Source of the DNA: Kalmusia sp. IMI 367209
Taxonomy: Eukaryota; Ascomycota; Dothideomycetes; Pleosporales; Didymosphaeriaceae
NCBI GenBank assembly: GCA_027946365.1
Contig: JAPEUQ010000003.1
Coordinates: forward strand, 372,001-436,000
Direction of reading: 5' to 3'
Length of the DNA stretch: 64,000 nucleotides
The translations under genes were made by a program, and so were the position numbers. Below, piece after piece: positions 1 to 11,301 of this stretch. The notes beneath the pieces were generated by a model. The model did no database searches, was not told the origin of the DNA, and saw only the letters and a list, made by a program, of their open reading frames with translations. The stretch's first letter is position 1; every line of letters begins with the position of its first letter.

Positions 1-1826
1 TCTCCAATCATATCACTAACAGTCAGCGACAGCATCGCAAGCGTGCTGGATTTCCAAATGGGAACTCCTGACGCTCTGCTCCCAATAATCGTACCTAGAA
101 GAAACGACATCCCTCCTAGGGCTACTAGAGCGTGCAATGTGATCCACGGCCACCAAATGCGGTAATAGGTCGTCATTACCCCACTGGTGCCTGTCCGCAT
201 CTCAGCGTCATCCGAGCCCGCGCGAATAGCGTTACTTAACCCCCTCGCAAGTCGTCGAAAGGTGTCGTCGAGATCCGAAGTATCGTAGAGAATTTGCATG
301 ATGCTCGGCGAGAACTCCACCGCTGTGGAGTCGTAGCTCATGACCTGGTTTTTGTAGAACCCATTAATTGGTATGTAGTTCGGTGCCTTTAAAGGACTCG
401 TGTGTTCTGACATGTTGATGGTTTTCGGGGACGTGAACTGTGACTGGAACTGGCTACTCAGGCTAGTGACAGCTGCCCAAGAGAGGTTGAACCCGTCACC
501 GAGCATCAAGTCGGTTCGACTCCATGAAGATGTGCTGTTGTTGAACTCTAGACTGTTCATGCTATGGTTATCAATCTCGATACCGTCGAGATTCGGATAA
601 GTGTAATCGATTAGGCTCCATGAGTCGGACGATCGCCTAGCGTTGTGTACTAAAGTTTCCCTCTCCTCTAGGATACCGTTTCGCACAGTAGGGGAGTACT
701 CGTTAACGCAGTAGAAGAGGCCACATTCTAGTGCATTTATTGAGATGTTAGGCCATCCATTCGAGTGGGAAGAGTTTGTTTCTGGAGCTTGAAGTTTGAG
801 AAAACCCATAGCCCAGAGCAGGCTGTCGCTATTCGCAAACGTGTTGGTTCTGGATGCATTCCCCGTTCCGAAAGAAGTCATGGATAGGAATTGAGAAATA
901 TTTTGGGTTGGCGGGTCATAGTCGTCTGGCATGTTATAAGGTGCTCCGTTCACATTGTTGATATAGAGGCCGTTTGGAAGCTGGGCACTCGTGGCATTCT
1001 TCGTGAGATAAATGAAATTCAAGCGCTTGTGCAAGTCATTATAGAGGTAACTTGGTTCCGAATAAAAGGACAATTGGCTTCGCAAATCATTGCAAGTGTG
1101 ACAAATTGCTAATGAATGAAAGGGATTCCATGTGCAATTACCTGTTGGGCACGTGAATGCTGTTTGTTGAACGATTGCGTTGTATGGCTGAATCAGCGCA
1201 TTCAAAATACCAGCTTGAATCGAATAGTCTGCCATCGAAGTCATGGTGATGGGCAAAACAGTTGGGACCAAAGTTACGCCCCTAGAAAATCGTTGAGCTC
1301 GGACTATAGTGGTCGAGCTGTCGACCAAGCTTTTCAGCTTTTGCTCGTACTGGACGAGTTGTTGAGAAAAGGGATCGACTGCGATGGCTAGCAGAGTAAC
1401 AAAAGCTCCCAATTGTAAAAAAGATCTTCTGGGTCAGCAGGAACAGTTGGCAAGGGTGTTGATATACCTTTGTTTGAAGCTGGATACCCAGAGCCACTGT
1501 AAGCTACCGAGTGGTCCCCGGCTTGCCGTATCAATCCTTTCCAGATCCAACAAGGGCCGTGACTTCCTAGAAAATGCGACCCACTTCCATTGACCAATGG
1601 ATTGACTCAAGGCAAAAAGAAACAAGGCTTTGCTTGTGGTAGACAGAACTGAAACCACTGCGTTCAAGGTGACGCCGTGCCAGGTAGAGACTTCTTTACC
1701 ATCATACACAGCGAGTAATATAATCATCCCAACAAGAGAAGCTAAGCCGCCTATTGAAGCTGCGATTTCCCATTTCCATTCAACGCGGGATTTTCGATGA
1801 TTTGGTACATGCTGGTTTTTCGACAT
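1..1826 (-). CDS. DUF3176 family membrane protein, 3' end outside window
   Basis: Fungal DUF3176 protein of unknown function, read from ATG at 1826 leftward and cut by the window edge. Exon 1 is 1468-1826, a 42-nt intron lies at about 1426-1467, and exon 2 runs to base 1 without a stop. The N-terminus has the family pattern WKWEIAAS, then a membrane segment followed by LAVYDGKEVSTW. RGPLGSLQWLW sits before the intron and a second hydrophobic segment ending AVDPFSQQLVQ follows it. The middle part is extracellular-looking, with CPTGNCTW and CHTC cysteine motifs and many N-x-S/T sites. Another membrane segment lies near the left edge (about 60-160). These features are typical of the family. The function is not known. 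The exact acceptor could be 3 nt away. Confidence 0.85.
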
Positions 1827-2977
1827 TCTGAAACGAATGGGAGGTGAAGAATCCTCTGAGAACTTCGTTAGTAAGGAAATTAGTCTTTCGACAGTTGCGA
1901 TGAGATCGGCGGCTCGCTATCGGGCTTTAAATAAGTCAGGCTATGAAATCGAGCCTGATACATAAAGCAACCCCATTGGCCAATAAAATAGGCACAACGT
2001 GCTTTCGTGTGTGACACAGGGCTGTGCGGTAATACAATCAATCAAAAGCCTTGCCATACGGGTCACTATGAGTCTTCACCTAGAGTCCGTTCAAATGAAG
2101 CTTTTTAAAGTAACGATGTCCGCATCTCCTACTGTTTATAGTTGGGGCCATAGTAGGTGTGTATGTCTAACGTCGCATAGTTTTGCGGCTTCTTATGTTG
2201 CTATTGCCTCCGTATGCGACAATAAAACACTGACTCGAGATAAGCGCGAACTTTAAAACCCGTGTGTGAATAGCCGACAGGGTGTTCCTTGTTAAAGGGT
2301 CACTAATCTCGACTGATGAAGTAGGTGGCGGGGGCTGAGCGGTGTTGAATATCCATCTGTACCCCTTCGCACTACGGTACCCCGCACGCAGCATTCTCCC
2401 TTCTCTATATATCTATAACTTTCTCTGCGAACAGCCTTCTGCGCATTTGAGTTGAACGCCAATGATACGCGGATAGGGCGCTAGCGATGCAAAAAAAAGG
2501 AGCCAAGAAAGCTATTGGTCAAGATAGCCATCCCATTAGGTTAGGGTTAGGGTTCGTAAACGTTGATATAGCTCTTTAAAAGACTGTCCTTTTCACTATT
2601 GCGTCGGATTCCGGGCTCGCTCGCGCGAAAATTTTAGCACGCTATGCCTCGCTAGAATTATCCGCAACTTTTTCAATTCATAATTTCTAGATGATGCTTG
2701 TGAAGTCTAGGGTACTCGGCGTTTCTAACAAATCAGCATGATGTTAAGTGTTTGGGGTTTTCTCTCAAGAACTCTGAACCTGAATACAGAGAGAGCTCAC
2801 TTCAGCTTATCACAAATCATGCATAGAGTCGTTATTCGGTTGGAAACAACTACGGGACATAAGTGAAGGTAGTGAAAGTGAGAGTGAAGGGGTAATCTGG
2901 TCAATAAAGGCCACTAGCACTTCGCTCTTTCCTCAGTTCCATTCGTAGCTAGTATCACCCAACCCTCATTCCCCACA
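1827..2977. other. Intergenic region with telomere-like repeat
   Basis: No convincing coding region on either strand. The stretch holds the upstream sequence of the DUF3176 gene and the short TTAGGG-type run listed separately. Nothing else stands out. Confidence 0.6.
2536..2554 (+). repeat. Short interstitial telomere-like TTAGGG run
   Basis: The bases read TTAGG, TTAGGG, TTAGGG, TT: three units of the telomeric hexamer, the first lacking one G. The run is too short to be a chromosome end. It could be a telobox-type promoter element or a scar of break repair. Confidence 0.7.
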
Positions 2978-3663
2978 ATGGCGACACGCAAAAAATCAGC
3001 AACTTTTCCTAGCGCCAAATTTCTCGCAGGCCTACATGTGATAGAGTAAACTTCTTGTCGGCCATAGCTGCTGCCGATATAGAAGCTGACTGTAGCAGCT
3101 TGTCCGACAAAATCATTCAACTCGACGTGAGTCCGACGCACATTACGATCAATGTCCACGAGAAGATCCTATGTGCATCGTCCAAGTTCTTCAAGCAAGC
3201 ACTCAAGGAAGAGTGAGCTACTGCATGATTATCTCGCAAAACAATTGATCTCTCTGATGACACGCTCGAAGTTGTCCGCTGTTACATTCATTGGCTCTAC
3301 GTCCGCGAAGTCCCCTTCAACAAAGGAGCGACGGGCAATTCGATCAATACAGCATTCATCATGTTCGCTAAATCATACGTCTTCGGCGAGAAGATCATGG
3401 ACAATAAGTACAAGAATGCGATACTGAAGCAAATGATGGATTTCGCCCTTTCAAAAGGTTTCTACCCTTCTGGAGTGCATCATATACGGTGGCACACCCC
3501 CAGGATCGCCTGCGCGAACCCTCATGGTCGACATTCTAGTGGAACTAGCGCATTCTGATTCTAAGAACTGGATGAGAGATGTCGAATTGTACTCCAAAGA
3601 GCTGCTTACGGATATTGTAAAAGCAATTATGGTAACCCGGACCGCTCCAGCCACATATTCCTA
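2978..3663 (+). pseudogene. BTB/POZ-domain pseudogene
   Basis: Broken paralogue of the intact BTB gene at 4848-5642. Both begin Met-Ala-Thr and both have an apparent intron ending near GATATAG. From about 3110 the frame reads a BTB core that aligns gap-free with the intact copy (VHEKILCASSKFF, then CYIHWLY, then AKSYVFGEKIMD). Two in-frame TGA codons at 3214-3216 and 3226-3228 interrupt it; the first aligns with a Trp (TGG) in the intact copy. Near 3480-3486 the homology moves to another frame (IYGGTPPGSP onward) and runs to TAG at 3661-3663, so there is at least one frameshift. Splicing around the stops would remove conserved BTB residues, so loss of function is the simplest reading. Confidence 0.8.
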
Positions 3664-3869
3664 GATGAGCAATACGGCGAAGTCCTTGGAGAGGGAGGAG
3701 GAGTAGTCTCAAAAGACCAGACGTTCATACAATGGTGTTCAATACTGCGCAATAAGCTTGTTACCGTGAGCCAGTCCTGACTTAGCGAATCGTTTCGGGA
3801 ACGGTAATTCTATAGACCTACCATCGCTCTAAAAGTACTACCAAGAAGTCTTTACTAGTAGTGCGTATT
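3664..3869. other. Spacer after BTB pseudogene
   Basis: Short non-coding spacer leading into the 17-bp minisatellite. Nothing recognisable. Confidence 0.5.
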
Positions 3870-4020
3870 GTTGAGAAATAGAGATAGTTGAGAAATAGAG
3901 ATAGTTGAGAAATAGAGATAGTTGAGAAATAGAGATAGTTGAGAAATAGAGATAGTTGAGAAATAGAGATAGTTGAGAAATAGAAATAGATGAAAAATAG
4001 AAATAGATGAGAAAAATAAT
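3870..4020. repeat. 17-bp tandem repeat (minisatellite)
   Basis: Head-to-tail copies of the unit GTTGAGAAATAGAGATA. Six identical copies run from 3870 to 3971. A seventh with one change (GAAATA end) covers 3972-3988. Two degraded copies follow (GATGAAAAATAGAAATA, then a partial GATGAGAAAAATAAT). The open frames on the minus strand here are by-products of the repeat, because 17 nt read three times gives a 17-codon period. It lies between the dead and the live BTB copies. Confidence 0.95.
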
Positions 4021-4847
4021 CATGCCATAATGAAAGCTCTTTGACGCTTGAGTCGTCTACAGCTTCATGCCGATTCTTGCATCGAAAATCAACGACAATG
4101 TTCCCATGAAAATTTCCAGTGATCATTTAGGGCCAAAGTGCGAAGGAAACAGTTGTGAACAACAATGGGGTGTTGAAAGATGAATGTCATGACGAGGGAT
4201 CTCATACAATGAAGAAGTGGACAATGGGGTTGCTGAAATGCTGGCTTGGCTTTTAGCATCATTGATGACATGGAGTTCGGCCTTATCGATTACGGTCATG
4301 GACTTGTGAATTGAAGTTCGGGAGTCTCGAGGGAAGCTCCGCATATTTATGTTTGCGATCCTCAATTTTCCGTGTATGATTGCCTAATGGTTTACGAATT
4401 TCGATATGGGATACCGTCTTCCGGCTTATATGACTGCTCATCGCTGTTGGTACATCTTGGCTTGAAAATAAGTCTTGGATTTTCATGGATTATGTATTAT
4501 ATTAGGATTTGCAACGTAAGCGCACACCGTGTGGGGGAGGATTATTTTCTCTGAGTATACCGGAGATAACGCACCGACACATAACCCTTGAGAGATCAGT
4601 GTCTCTATCCAGAATTCACATGAAAAAGCCGGTGCGAAGAATTTACGTACGGGAAATATATGTTCCACGGGATCGATAGGTAATGCAAGTTTTCGTGTGA
4701 AAAGAGCACTACCTCCCTTGCATAGACACAACCCTACGCATGTTTACATAAGCGGGGTCAAAGTGTTTACTTCTCATTCCTCATGAATTTCGCTGCACCT
4801 TCTTTCCACACGCGTAACTTCAATTTGAACCCAAATACCGCAGCAAA
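4021..4847. other. Intergenic region upstream of intact BTB gene
   Basis: Moderately AT-rich, no supported gene. Presumably contains the promoter of the BTB gene; no specific element could be assigned. Confidence 0.5.
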
Positions 4848-5642
4848 ATGGCCACGCCGAATACAGGCGCTGCTCTCGACTTGAGAGGAACTATGTGCAT
4901 TACATCTACAGAAGCGAAAAGGTGAGTAATTTATATGCACCTTTTCTTCAACAGGCTTCTACTGATATAGAAAAGTCTTCACGGTCGCATGTTGAAACTA
5001 GCGGTCGGTCCTGCGGACACGGATGGCTCGAAGGCGATTTTCGTGCACGAAAACGTACTATGCGCGACCTCAGCCTTCTTTAAGAATGCAATCAAGTCTG
5101 TATGGAAAGAATTGCGCGAAGAACCTGAGACAATCAATCTTTTCGACGACAATTTTGAAATCGTGAACGCATATATCCACTGGCTCTACTTCCAAAAGTT
5201 GCCGATCCCCGACGATGAATATTTCATCTTCTTAGCCAGAGCTTATGTTTTCGGTGAGAAAATCATGGACATAAGTTTCAAGAATGACCTGATGGCTGGG
5301 ATGATTGCTCTCTGTAATAAGAGCAACAAATTTCCAAGCAAAGTTATGAATATCATCTATGAAGGAACGATCGGTGGATCACCGATGAGACGCCTCTTAG
5401 TCGACATCGACGTCAATTTTGCTCATGAAGACAAGGGGTGGATACAAGATATCCAAGGCTATACGGCGGAAGCTCTTGCTGACGTTCTACTCGCAATGGT
5501 TGCTCAGCGTCCAGCTACCAAAAAGAGGCCTTGGAATGACACGCCACATCTGTATATGGAAGAAGTCGCTGCTAATACTGAAGTCGTCGTTTCCAAGCCA
5601 CACTCGGAAATCAGGGAGGGCTACGGTGATCAGCTCATATAA
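4848..5642 (+). CDS. BTB/POZ domain protein
   Basis: Predicted 246-residue protein made almost entirely of a BTB/POZ fold, a protein-interaction domain often used as a dimerisation or Cullin-3 adaptor module. Exon 1 is 4848-4921, the intron 4922-4975 (GTGAGT to AAAAG), and exon 2 is 4976-5642; the joined frame reads TEAKSLHGRMLKLAVGP. The BTB core follows: FVHENVLCATSAFF, then an alpha/beta stretch ending YIHWLYFQKLPIP, then ARAYVFGEKIMD, the helix typical of fungal BTB proteins. There is no BACK, Kelch or MATH partner domain, as is usual for the large fungal family of stand-alone BTB proteins. A degenerate paralogue lies 1.2 kb upstream on the same strand. An alternative start at 4989 would skip the first exon. 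Confidence 0.8.
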
Positions 5643-6488
5643 TCCTAACATCAAAGCTTGGATACGGTTTCTGCACCAAACCACACGACATGATATAAAT
5701 CACAAAGGAAGGCTCAATGGGTAGAGTTGGTGACTGTTTGTGATTATATATTTCTGACTACTAGTAATTCAGAACAATGGCTTGGGAGATGCCAGGTATA
5801 AGACTTAGTCTCTGGTATCTGAGCCTATCGATCAGCCAACTACTTTTGGTGCCAGTCAGTCTTCCCACGCCTTTCTCTAAATCTTCGCGTTACGCACTAT
5901 ACACACAGCTAGAAACTTACGACATTCAATGGATAAAGCACCCCACTCCTTAGCTATCCTAGCGACGCACTTGATAGCAAGATTCCGAAAGACATTAGGG
6001 ACTCATAGAATTGTTGTTCTTACTTAGACACAACGAATATTTGATTACGAGGATTGGTGGAACTACTGTAAGCAAAAAATGAAAGAATCTGCGATGCATA
6101 AGGCGTGGTAAATACCAGGATGCCTGAAAAACAACAGCGTCTTCTAACGTAACGAAGGATCAAGCTGAAACTTGGCGTGCTTTACACGATAACTGATCAT
6201 GAATCTTACTGGAAATTTCCGATCTGAGGGATTTGCCATCGTAAAAATAGTCAGGCAATCAGGCCTAACAGAAGAAAAGACTCGAAGTGGTGACCGAGCG
6301 GGAGGGAGAGGGAGGCAGCAAGATCAAATCGAATAATCGAGCAAACACGGCTTGACTACGATACAAGGGTAATAAGTAAGTATATAATTTAGTAATGAAG
6401 AGACTATCGAACATTCATTCGATTCATGTACAAACCGCGGTCCCGAGGACAATGCCGCATGAGGTTGAGAACCAGTGTGACCGTTCAA
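5643..6488. other. Intergenic region between BTB gene and small secreted protein gene
   Basis: No supported gene on either strand. Both flanking genes end here (convergent), so it should contain their 3' untranslated regions. Confidence 0.5.
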
Positions 6489-7035
6489 TCACTTCGCTGC
6501 ATCAATAAACGTCTGAGCAGAGAAATCACTGTAGCACCGAAACTTCTTCACTCCACCGACAGCTCGAATGCCCTCACTGCATTGAAAATCGTCATCATCG
6601 AGAGGCTCACAGATACCATAAACTCTTCCATCCAATCCAATCAAACCGTATTCGCGATCCTTGTAAATTGCTAATGCATATCCATTAGTCCACAGCTAAG
6701 AATATAGTCCGGAAGTACTTACTGAAATGGTACACAGGTTCAGTGGCGAAATTCAATTCAAGCTGCTCGATCAGAGTAGGATCTCTCTGAGCGCAACCCT
6801 GAGGGGGGCCACAACGGACACCAACGTCCTCGCTGACATCATCCGATCCTAGCCACCACGCAACAGGATAGTTGAGGACTGTTTTGCAGTCTGGGTCGGC
6901 ATCGAAAACAGCGTATCCGGGGAACCCCATAGTATCTCCAGCATTATTTTCGTTGATTTCGTAGACAAGGAAGTCTGCAGCCGCCATGTTGAGCATAGCG
7001 GCGAAGGAAGCGATGATAGTTGCGGAGAACTTCAT
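6489..7035 (-). CDS. Small secreted cysteine-containing protein (effector-like)
   Basis: Predicted 164-residue secreted protein of no recognised family. Exon 1 is 6723-7035, the intron 6671-6722 (GTAAGT to TTAG, 52 nt) and exon 2 6489-6670. The N-terminus MKFSATIIASFAAMLNMAAA is a clear signal peptide with cleavage expected before DFLVYEI. The mature part has six cysteines: one in DPDCKT, two in RCGPPQGC, and one each in GICEP, FQCSE and FRCYSD. That would allow three disulfides. It is rich in acidic residues and has no membrane segment or GPI signal. The ATG at 7035 is preferred over 7050 because it puts the signal peptide at the start. Size, secretion and even cysteine number fit a candidate effector, but this is inference only. 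Confidence 0.75.
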
Positions 7036-9700
7036 GGTGATGAGATCCAAAGATTGTTTAGAAATGAGCTTTGCTTTGCGGCTTGCGTTTAGTTCCCTCT
7101 ATGTATTGAAGAGTGAGTGCGAAAACGTAGTGGTTTATATACTTTCTGTCCACATATCTAAGCCACGAATGATACAAGAAAACATGAAGGCCGTGCCAAA
7201 CTATCCCATCCTTTTCGCACGGGAAGATTCGTGGTCTTGAGAACCCGCAGATCTTTGTCAATATCTACGTCGTTAACATCAGTTGGAGTACGAGAACTGT
7301 TGAGCTGTAATATTATAAGCCAATTAAAACTTCTCTGCAGCAACTTCCCGCCCATCGTAGACTATTGAATGGCCTTGAGAGCCAATGATACAATCTATTG
7401 GCATAGACCTGGCAAGGCATTCTCGTAATGCCTAGAGCTATCAGTCTCTTAATTCATACGCAGGACTACGCACGAGAACCTTGTTCCACTTTTTTGCTTG
7501 GCAGATTCATAAACCTGAAAACTTCACGAGATTGCCTTAGCGCGGCAAGCCCCCAGAGATCACAATAGTACGATGTGCACGTGGATGTGGATCTACACCG
7601 AACACTCTTGCTTCAACTGCTTCTCAGGATTGTAAGTACAACTTATAAACTAAATCACTATGATTTGGTCGTTTTCGATATTGACACCACGCCCGTCGTC
7701 ATCACTCACGGTTGAGAATTACAGTCAGCCCAAGCACCGTTAGGAGCATAATATGGCCTAACCCGAGTAAAAGTCTTGATTGTAATTCGCATTTATTTGA
7801 CGAAAAATGCTAAGCATGATGATTGGAAGGTTTTTGGACCCGAGTGCTGCACATCTCGCTTGCGCTGAATGTGGCCCCCGTTTTGCATCTCAGCCTTGGC
7901 CAACCTGTAATATCAGCCGAATCTTCGCCTACCCATAGAGTTTATGTAGAGCTTGGACAATAGAATCTAAGAAATATGCATGTGCCAAGATATTATGACG
8001 TTACCGCAAGGCTGACCCGTGCTTTGAAGTCGGCTTTCGCGGAGATGAATGCGGCACTGTCGCATGCATGATGCGGAGACCGTTAATTTTAACCTCAAGG
8101 ACTCGGACGAGGCGTACGAGTTCTGGTTCGGACGCCGGCTAATTGCGTCGGATTGTCTGTACTATGGATTTTTAAAACCTTGTCACTTGTTTTGCGGCAG
8201 CTACGACGGTACTATAGTTTGCTCAGCATTCAGAATGTCGCTCCTAGCAGTAGCAGCTTCCACTGCCTCCTCAGCAGCAGAAACTGACAATAAGGCTCGT
8301 GGGTCATCCCTGATGTCGGAATTATCAATTCAACGAGGACGCCGTGAATGTCCATGCTTGTTCACATTGTCCATAATATGGATCGTTCTGAATGCTTCGT
8401 TCACAGGACGCCCGGCATTTGTGGACCCAAACTGAAACCGATACCAAGACACGCGTGGAGCTGCATTTCGAACTAGCCAAGGGCAACTCGATATTGTTGT
8501 GTAATGTTGAGGTGGCTGAGGCGAAGTCTGCACAGCTTGCGTCTCTTCCTGCTATCGAGAATGTTCAGCCTGTCACAAACATCGACCATCCTAAGACTGT
8601 GTCGATGGACAAGCCGGAGGCTAGATCTGGCGGCTTGATGGAACAATAGCGTTTCTTTCGCAAAATATATGATCACCCCAAAAACTAAGGCAGTGACATA
8701 GTATTGGCAAGCGGATCCATAATAATGACCCAGGCTAACGAGTCGCATGCCCGAGACATCGGTGGTGAGGGGATCGTTCTTGTGATCGCCAACACTGGCG
8801 TACATTGCTTGAATCGATACGTAAAATCATATCCTGAAAGTAACAGCTAAAGAATCGGGCTGAATTAGCTATCATCATATAATTCTTAGCGGCTGCTTTG
8901 GTGAGGGCTGCTTAGTTGCTGAAGACTATAACCTGAAAGGTGACGGTCACGAAAAGCTCTCGACTCCCTCGCTACCCGACGGTCACTCAGACGCTTGCGC
9001 AGGTCGCGGTCTTGTCTCCTGTAATATTGTTCGTTTTATCAAACAGTCTTCGTGTGTGTTTCAAGAACCACACTGAGTTTATTAATGAACTCTAAGAAGT
9101 CTAGAGCCGGATGTGATACTAGGTGCAAATCTTAGAAGTCAATTGTTTTGTAGTCAACGGATCTTCGCTAGCTTTTTGGGTTCTTCTCCACAATTAGCAA
9201 TTTATAACGTATGAATCAGCTAGATTTACCACCCAGATAAAGAATAATGACGTAATCACGGGATAAGACTTGTCACACTACCCAATCGTCCCGTACCCTC
9301 GGCTACTCAGGCTATAATACTTGGGGTCCTTCAAATTCTCATGACACTACTAAGAGAGAAGCTGAGACCGAAACTTGGATGCCAAACCGTCTGAGTTCAA
9401 GCATCTTCACTAACTTGAGTACTAACGTATCATACGAATCCTAAGATACCGGCAGGATCAAGACTACGCATTCAACGCGCGACTGTAGAAATGTCGTATA
9501 GCACTTCGTAAATCGAGCCAGACTGAAGCACGAAATCCTTCCGGTAATCCCGATGGTGTTTCACGGTCTCCAAAACATCTTCCATCTACAATTTGCAATT
9601 CGCACTTACGCGTTCCTCGTCTATGATACCTCATAAAACGCTTTGATATCTGAATTCGACCAATCCATTCCTTCTAGAGACCACAACCCCTAGATCCTTC
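7036..9700. other. Long gene-free stretch
   Basis: About 2.7 kb with no supported gene. Open frames at 8049-8435 and 8392-8649 (plus) and 8473-8805 (minus) have no recognisable domain, no splice logic and mutually overlap, so I treat them as chance. No repeat structure was noticed. Confidence 0.5.
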
Positions 9701-10232
9701 TCAAAACATCTCATCAAACCTCTCCGCCCCGTCCACTACACCTAGCCACGCTCTCCTCTCCTTACAATACAATTCCACCTTTGGCCTCCAATCCTTCGCT
9801 CCCTCACCTAAACTCCCGCTCGCCACAACCACAAAGTCAGGGTATTGTTCATTGCTTGTGAAAAGAGGACTCCCGCAGTCGCTGCAGAATTGTCGCTTGA
9901 GTTTAGTTCCACTATCGGTGACATTGTCGGTGTATGTCTTTAGGGTGGAGGAATTAGAGATGTGGAGTTGCTGCAGGAAAGTTAGCGAGAGATGGTGAAG
10001 GGAGGGAGAAGGATGAAAAGCGTGGGGTATGAAGAAAGAGAGTGTTATGAAGGAAGCATACGGAATTTAGGTAGAAGCTGTTTGCCATGAAACCGACGCC
10101 GCTGGCGCGGCCGCAGTTGTCACAGTGGCAGAGGACGGTATTCATGGGCGCGCCGGTTAGCGTGAACTGGATGCTTCTACAGAGGCAGGCGCCTTTGACT
10201 TCTGTGGTTTCGCCATTGGTGGTGGACGCCAT
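9701..10232 (-). CDS. GFA / CENP-V family zinc protein
   Basis: 146-residue protein of the GFA family (glutathione-dependent formaldehyde-activating enzyme fold, also called CENP-V). Members bind zinc through cysteines; most fungal members have no proven substrate. Exon 1 is 10062-10232, the intron 9971-10061 (GTATGC to CTGCAG) and exon 2 9701-9970. Zinc-ligand motifs are in the expected order: GACLCRS near residue 16, CHCDNCGRASG near 36, and FCSDCGSPL in exon 2, followed by the usual W-RP and CKERRAWL region near the C-terminus. Length is normal for the family. A real formaldehyde role should not be assumed. Confidence 0.88.
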
Positions 10233-10437
10233 CGTGAAATAGTGAGAGTTGCTGGGATAGGTCTAATGGTCAAGTCTTGGGATGCGAGTTTATATAGCTT
10301 AGGTATGGCCCCTCACATAACGTTGACGTTGCACGAGCTGTTACTAGCGTGTGTTTAGGTTCTAGCGCAGGATGTCGCCCCACCACAGGGTGTAACCGAT
10401 AATCATCGGACACGCCTGCACAACCCGTACTTCCCAT

Positions 10438-11301
10438 TCAAGGCACGCCCTTCCCAGCCCTTGTAGCCTTCGCTAGCTCGCTCTGCGCCTTATCATCTGC
10501 GTACCTTTGGTAGATCGGTAGATAATGCTCCCGGTCGCTCAACGTCTCAATCACGCTCTTCCTCTTCTGCACTTGCTCGCTCCATTTCCTCCACCGCTCC
10601 CAAACAGCCTCGTCATCCCCACCCTGTCCTTTCTCGGGGATACCCAAGCCGCCCTTGAAATGATCAAATACCCATAGTCTGACGGCCCAAGGCGCGAGTA
10701 CGACGTCAATAAGACTGAACTCTTTGCCTAGGAAGAAAGGACCCTCGGCGTCCATCTCTTTTGTGAATTCTTTTAAGTACCCTAGAAACTCATGCTGCTT
10801 CTCCTTCAGCCCATCCTCACCCTGATGCTGCAAGAATCGATGATAACTAGGAATGATCCGGCTCGTCACGAAGTCGGTCCAGATCCTTGTTCGCGCACGG
10901 TCATACGGATCCTCCGGTCTGAGATGTGGTGTGTGGTCCGGATACGCTTCCTCGAGGAATTCGCAGAGCACAGTGCTCTCGTAGAGCGGTTTGTTCTGGT
11001 ACTGTAGAGTGGGTACGAGACCGCGAGGGTTGAGATCGAGCAACGATTTGGGCTTATGGTAAGGATTTACTTCGATGTATTGGTATTGGATCTTTTTCTC
11101 TTCTAGTGCGATCCAGACGCGCTGTACGAAGGGACAGAACCATCCTGAGTAGAGTTTTAGTCTATAGTCGGCTTCGTGGGCCTGGAGTCATCAGTTTCTA
11201 TCTATTCTGTTTGGCGTTCACGAGGAACTTACCTTTACGGTTCGTGAGGCGGGGCCCGTAGCCTCAGGGTGTAGGTCGGCATCTGGATGGTCTTTGCCCA
11301 T
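10438..11301 (-). CDS. Glutathione S-transferase, omega-like
   Basis: 270-residue cytosolic GST. Exon 1 is 11233-11301 (start MGKDHPDADLHPE), the intron 11182-11232 and exon 2 10438-11181; the junction is in phase and reads TVK-AHEADYRLKLY. The thioredoxin-like N-domain has the motif SGWFCPFVQRVWIALEE, where the single Cys is the expected catalytic residue of omega or Cys-type GSTs (glutathione-dependent thiol transfer or dehydroascorbate reduction). NPRGLVPTL and YESTVLCEFLEE are the glutathione-binding cis-Pro and ES motifs. The all-helical C-domain includes GKEFSLIDVVLAPW. It lies 205 bp from the GFA gene on the same strand. Both are glutathione-linked families, but adjacency may be chance. 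Confidence 0.9.

Noticed and set aside
2978..3663. Classical RIP as the cause of BTB pseudogene stops
   Set aside because: Both TGG-to-TGA type changes would affect a C followed by C on the other strand, not the CpA context typical of RIP; general decay is as likely.
3818..4126. Minus-strand frames of 60-100 codons with Ser/Leu/Tyr repeats
   Set aside because: Entirely produced by the 17-bp minisatellite.
8049..8805. Open frames on both strands
   Set aside because: No recognisable motif, mutual overlap, no intron logic.
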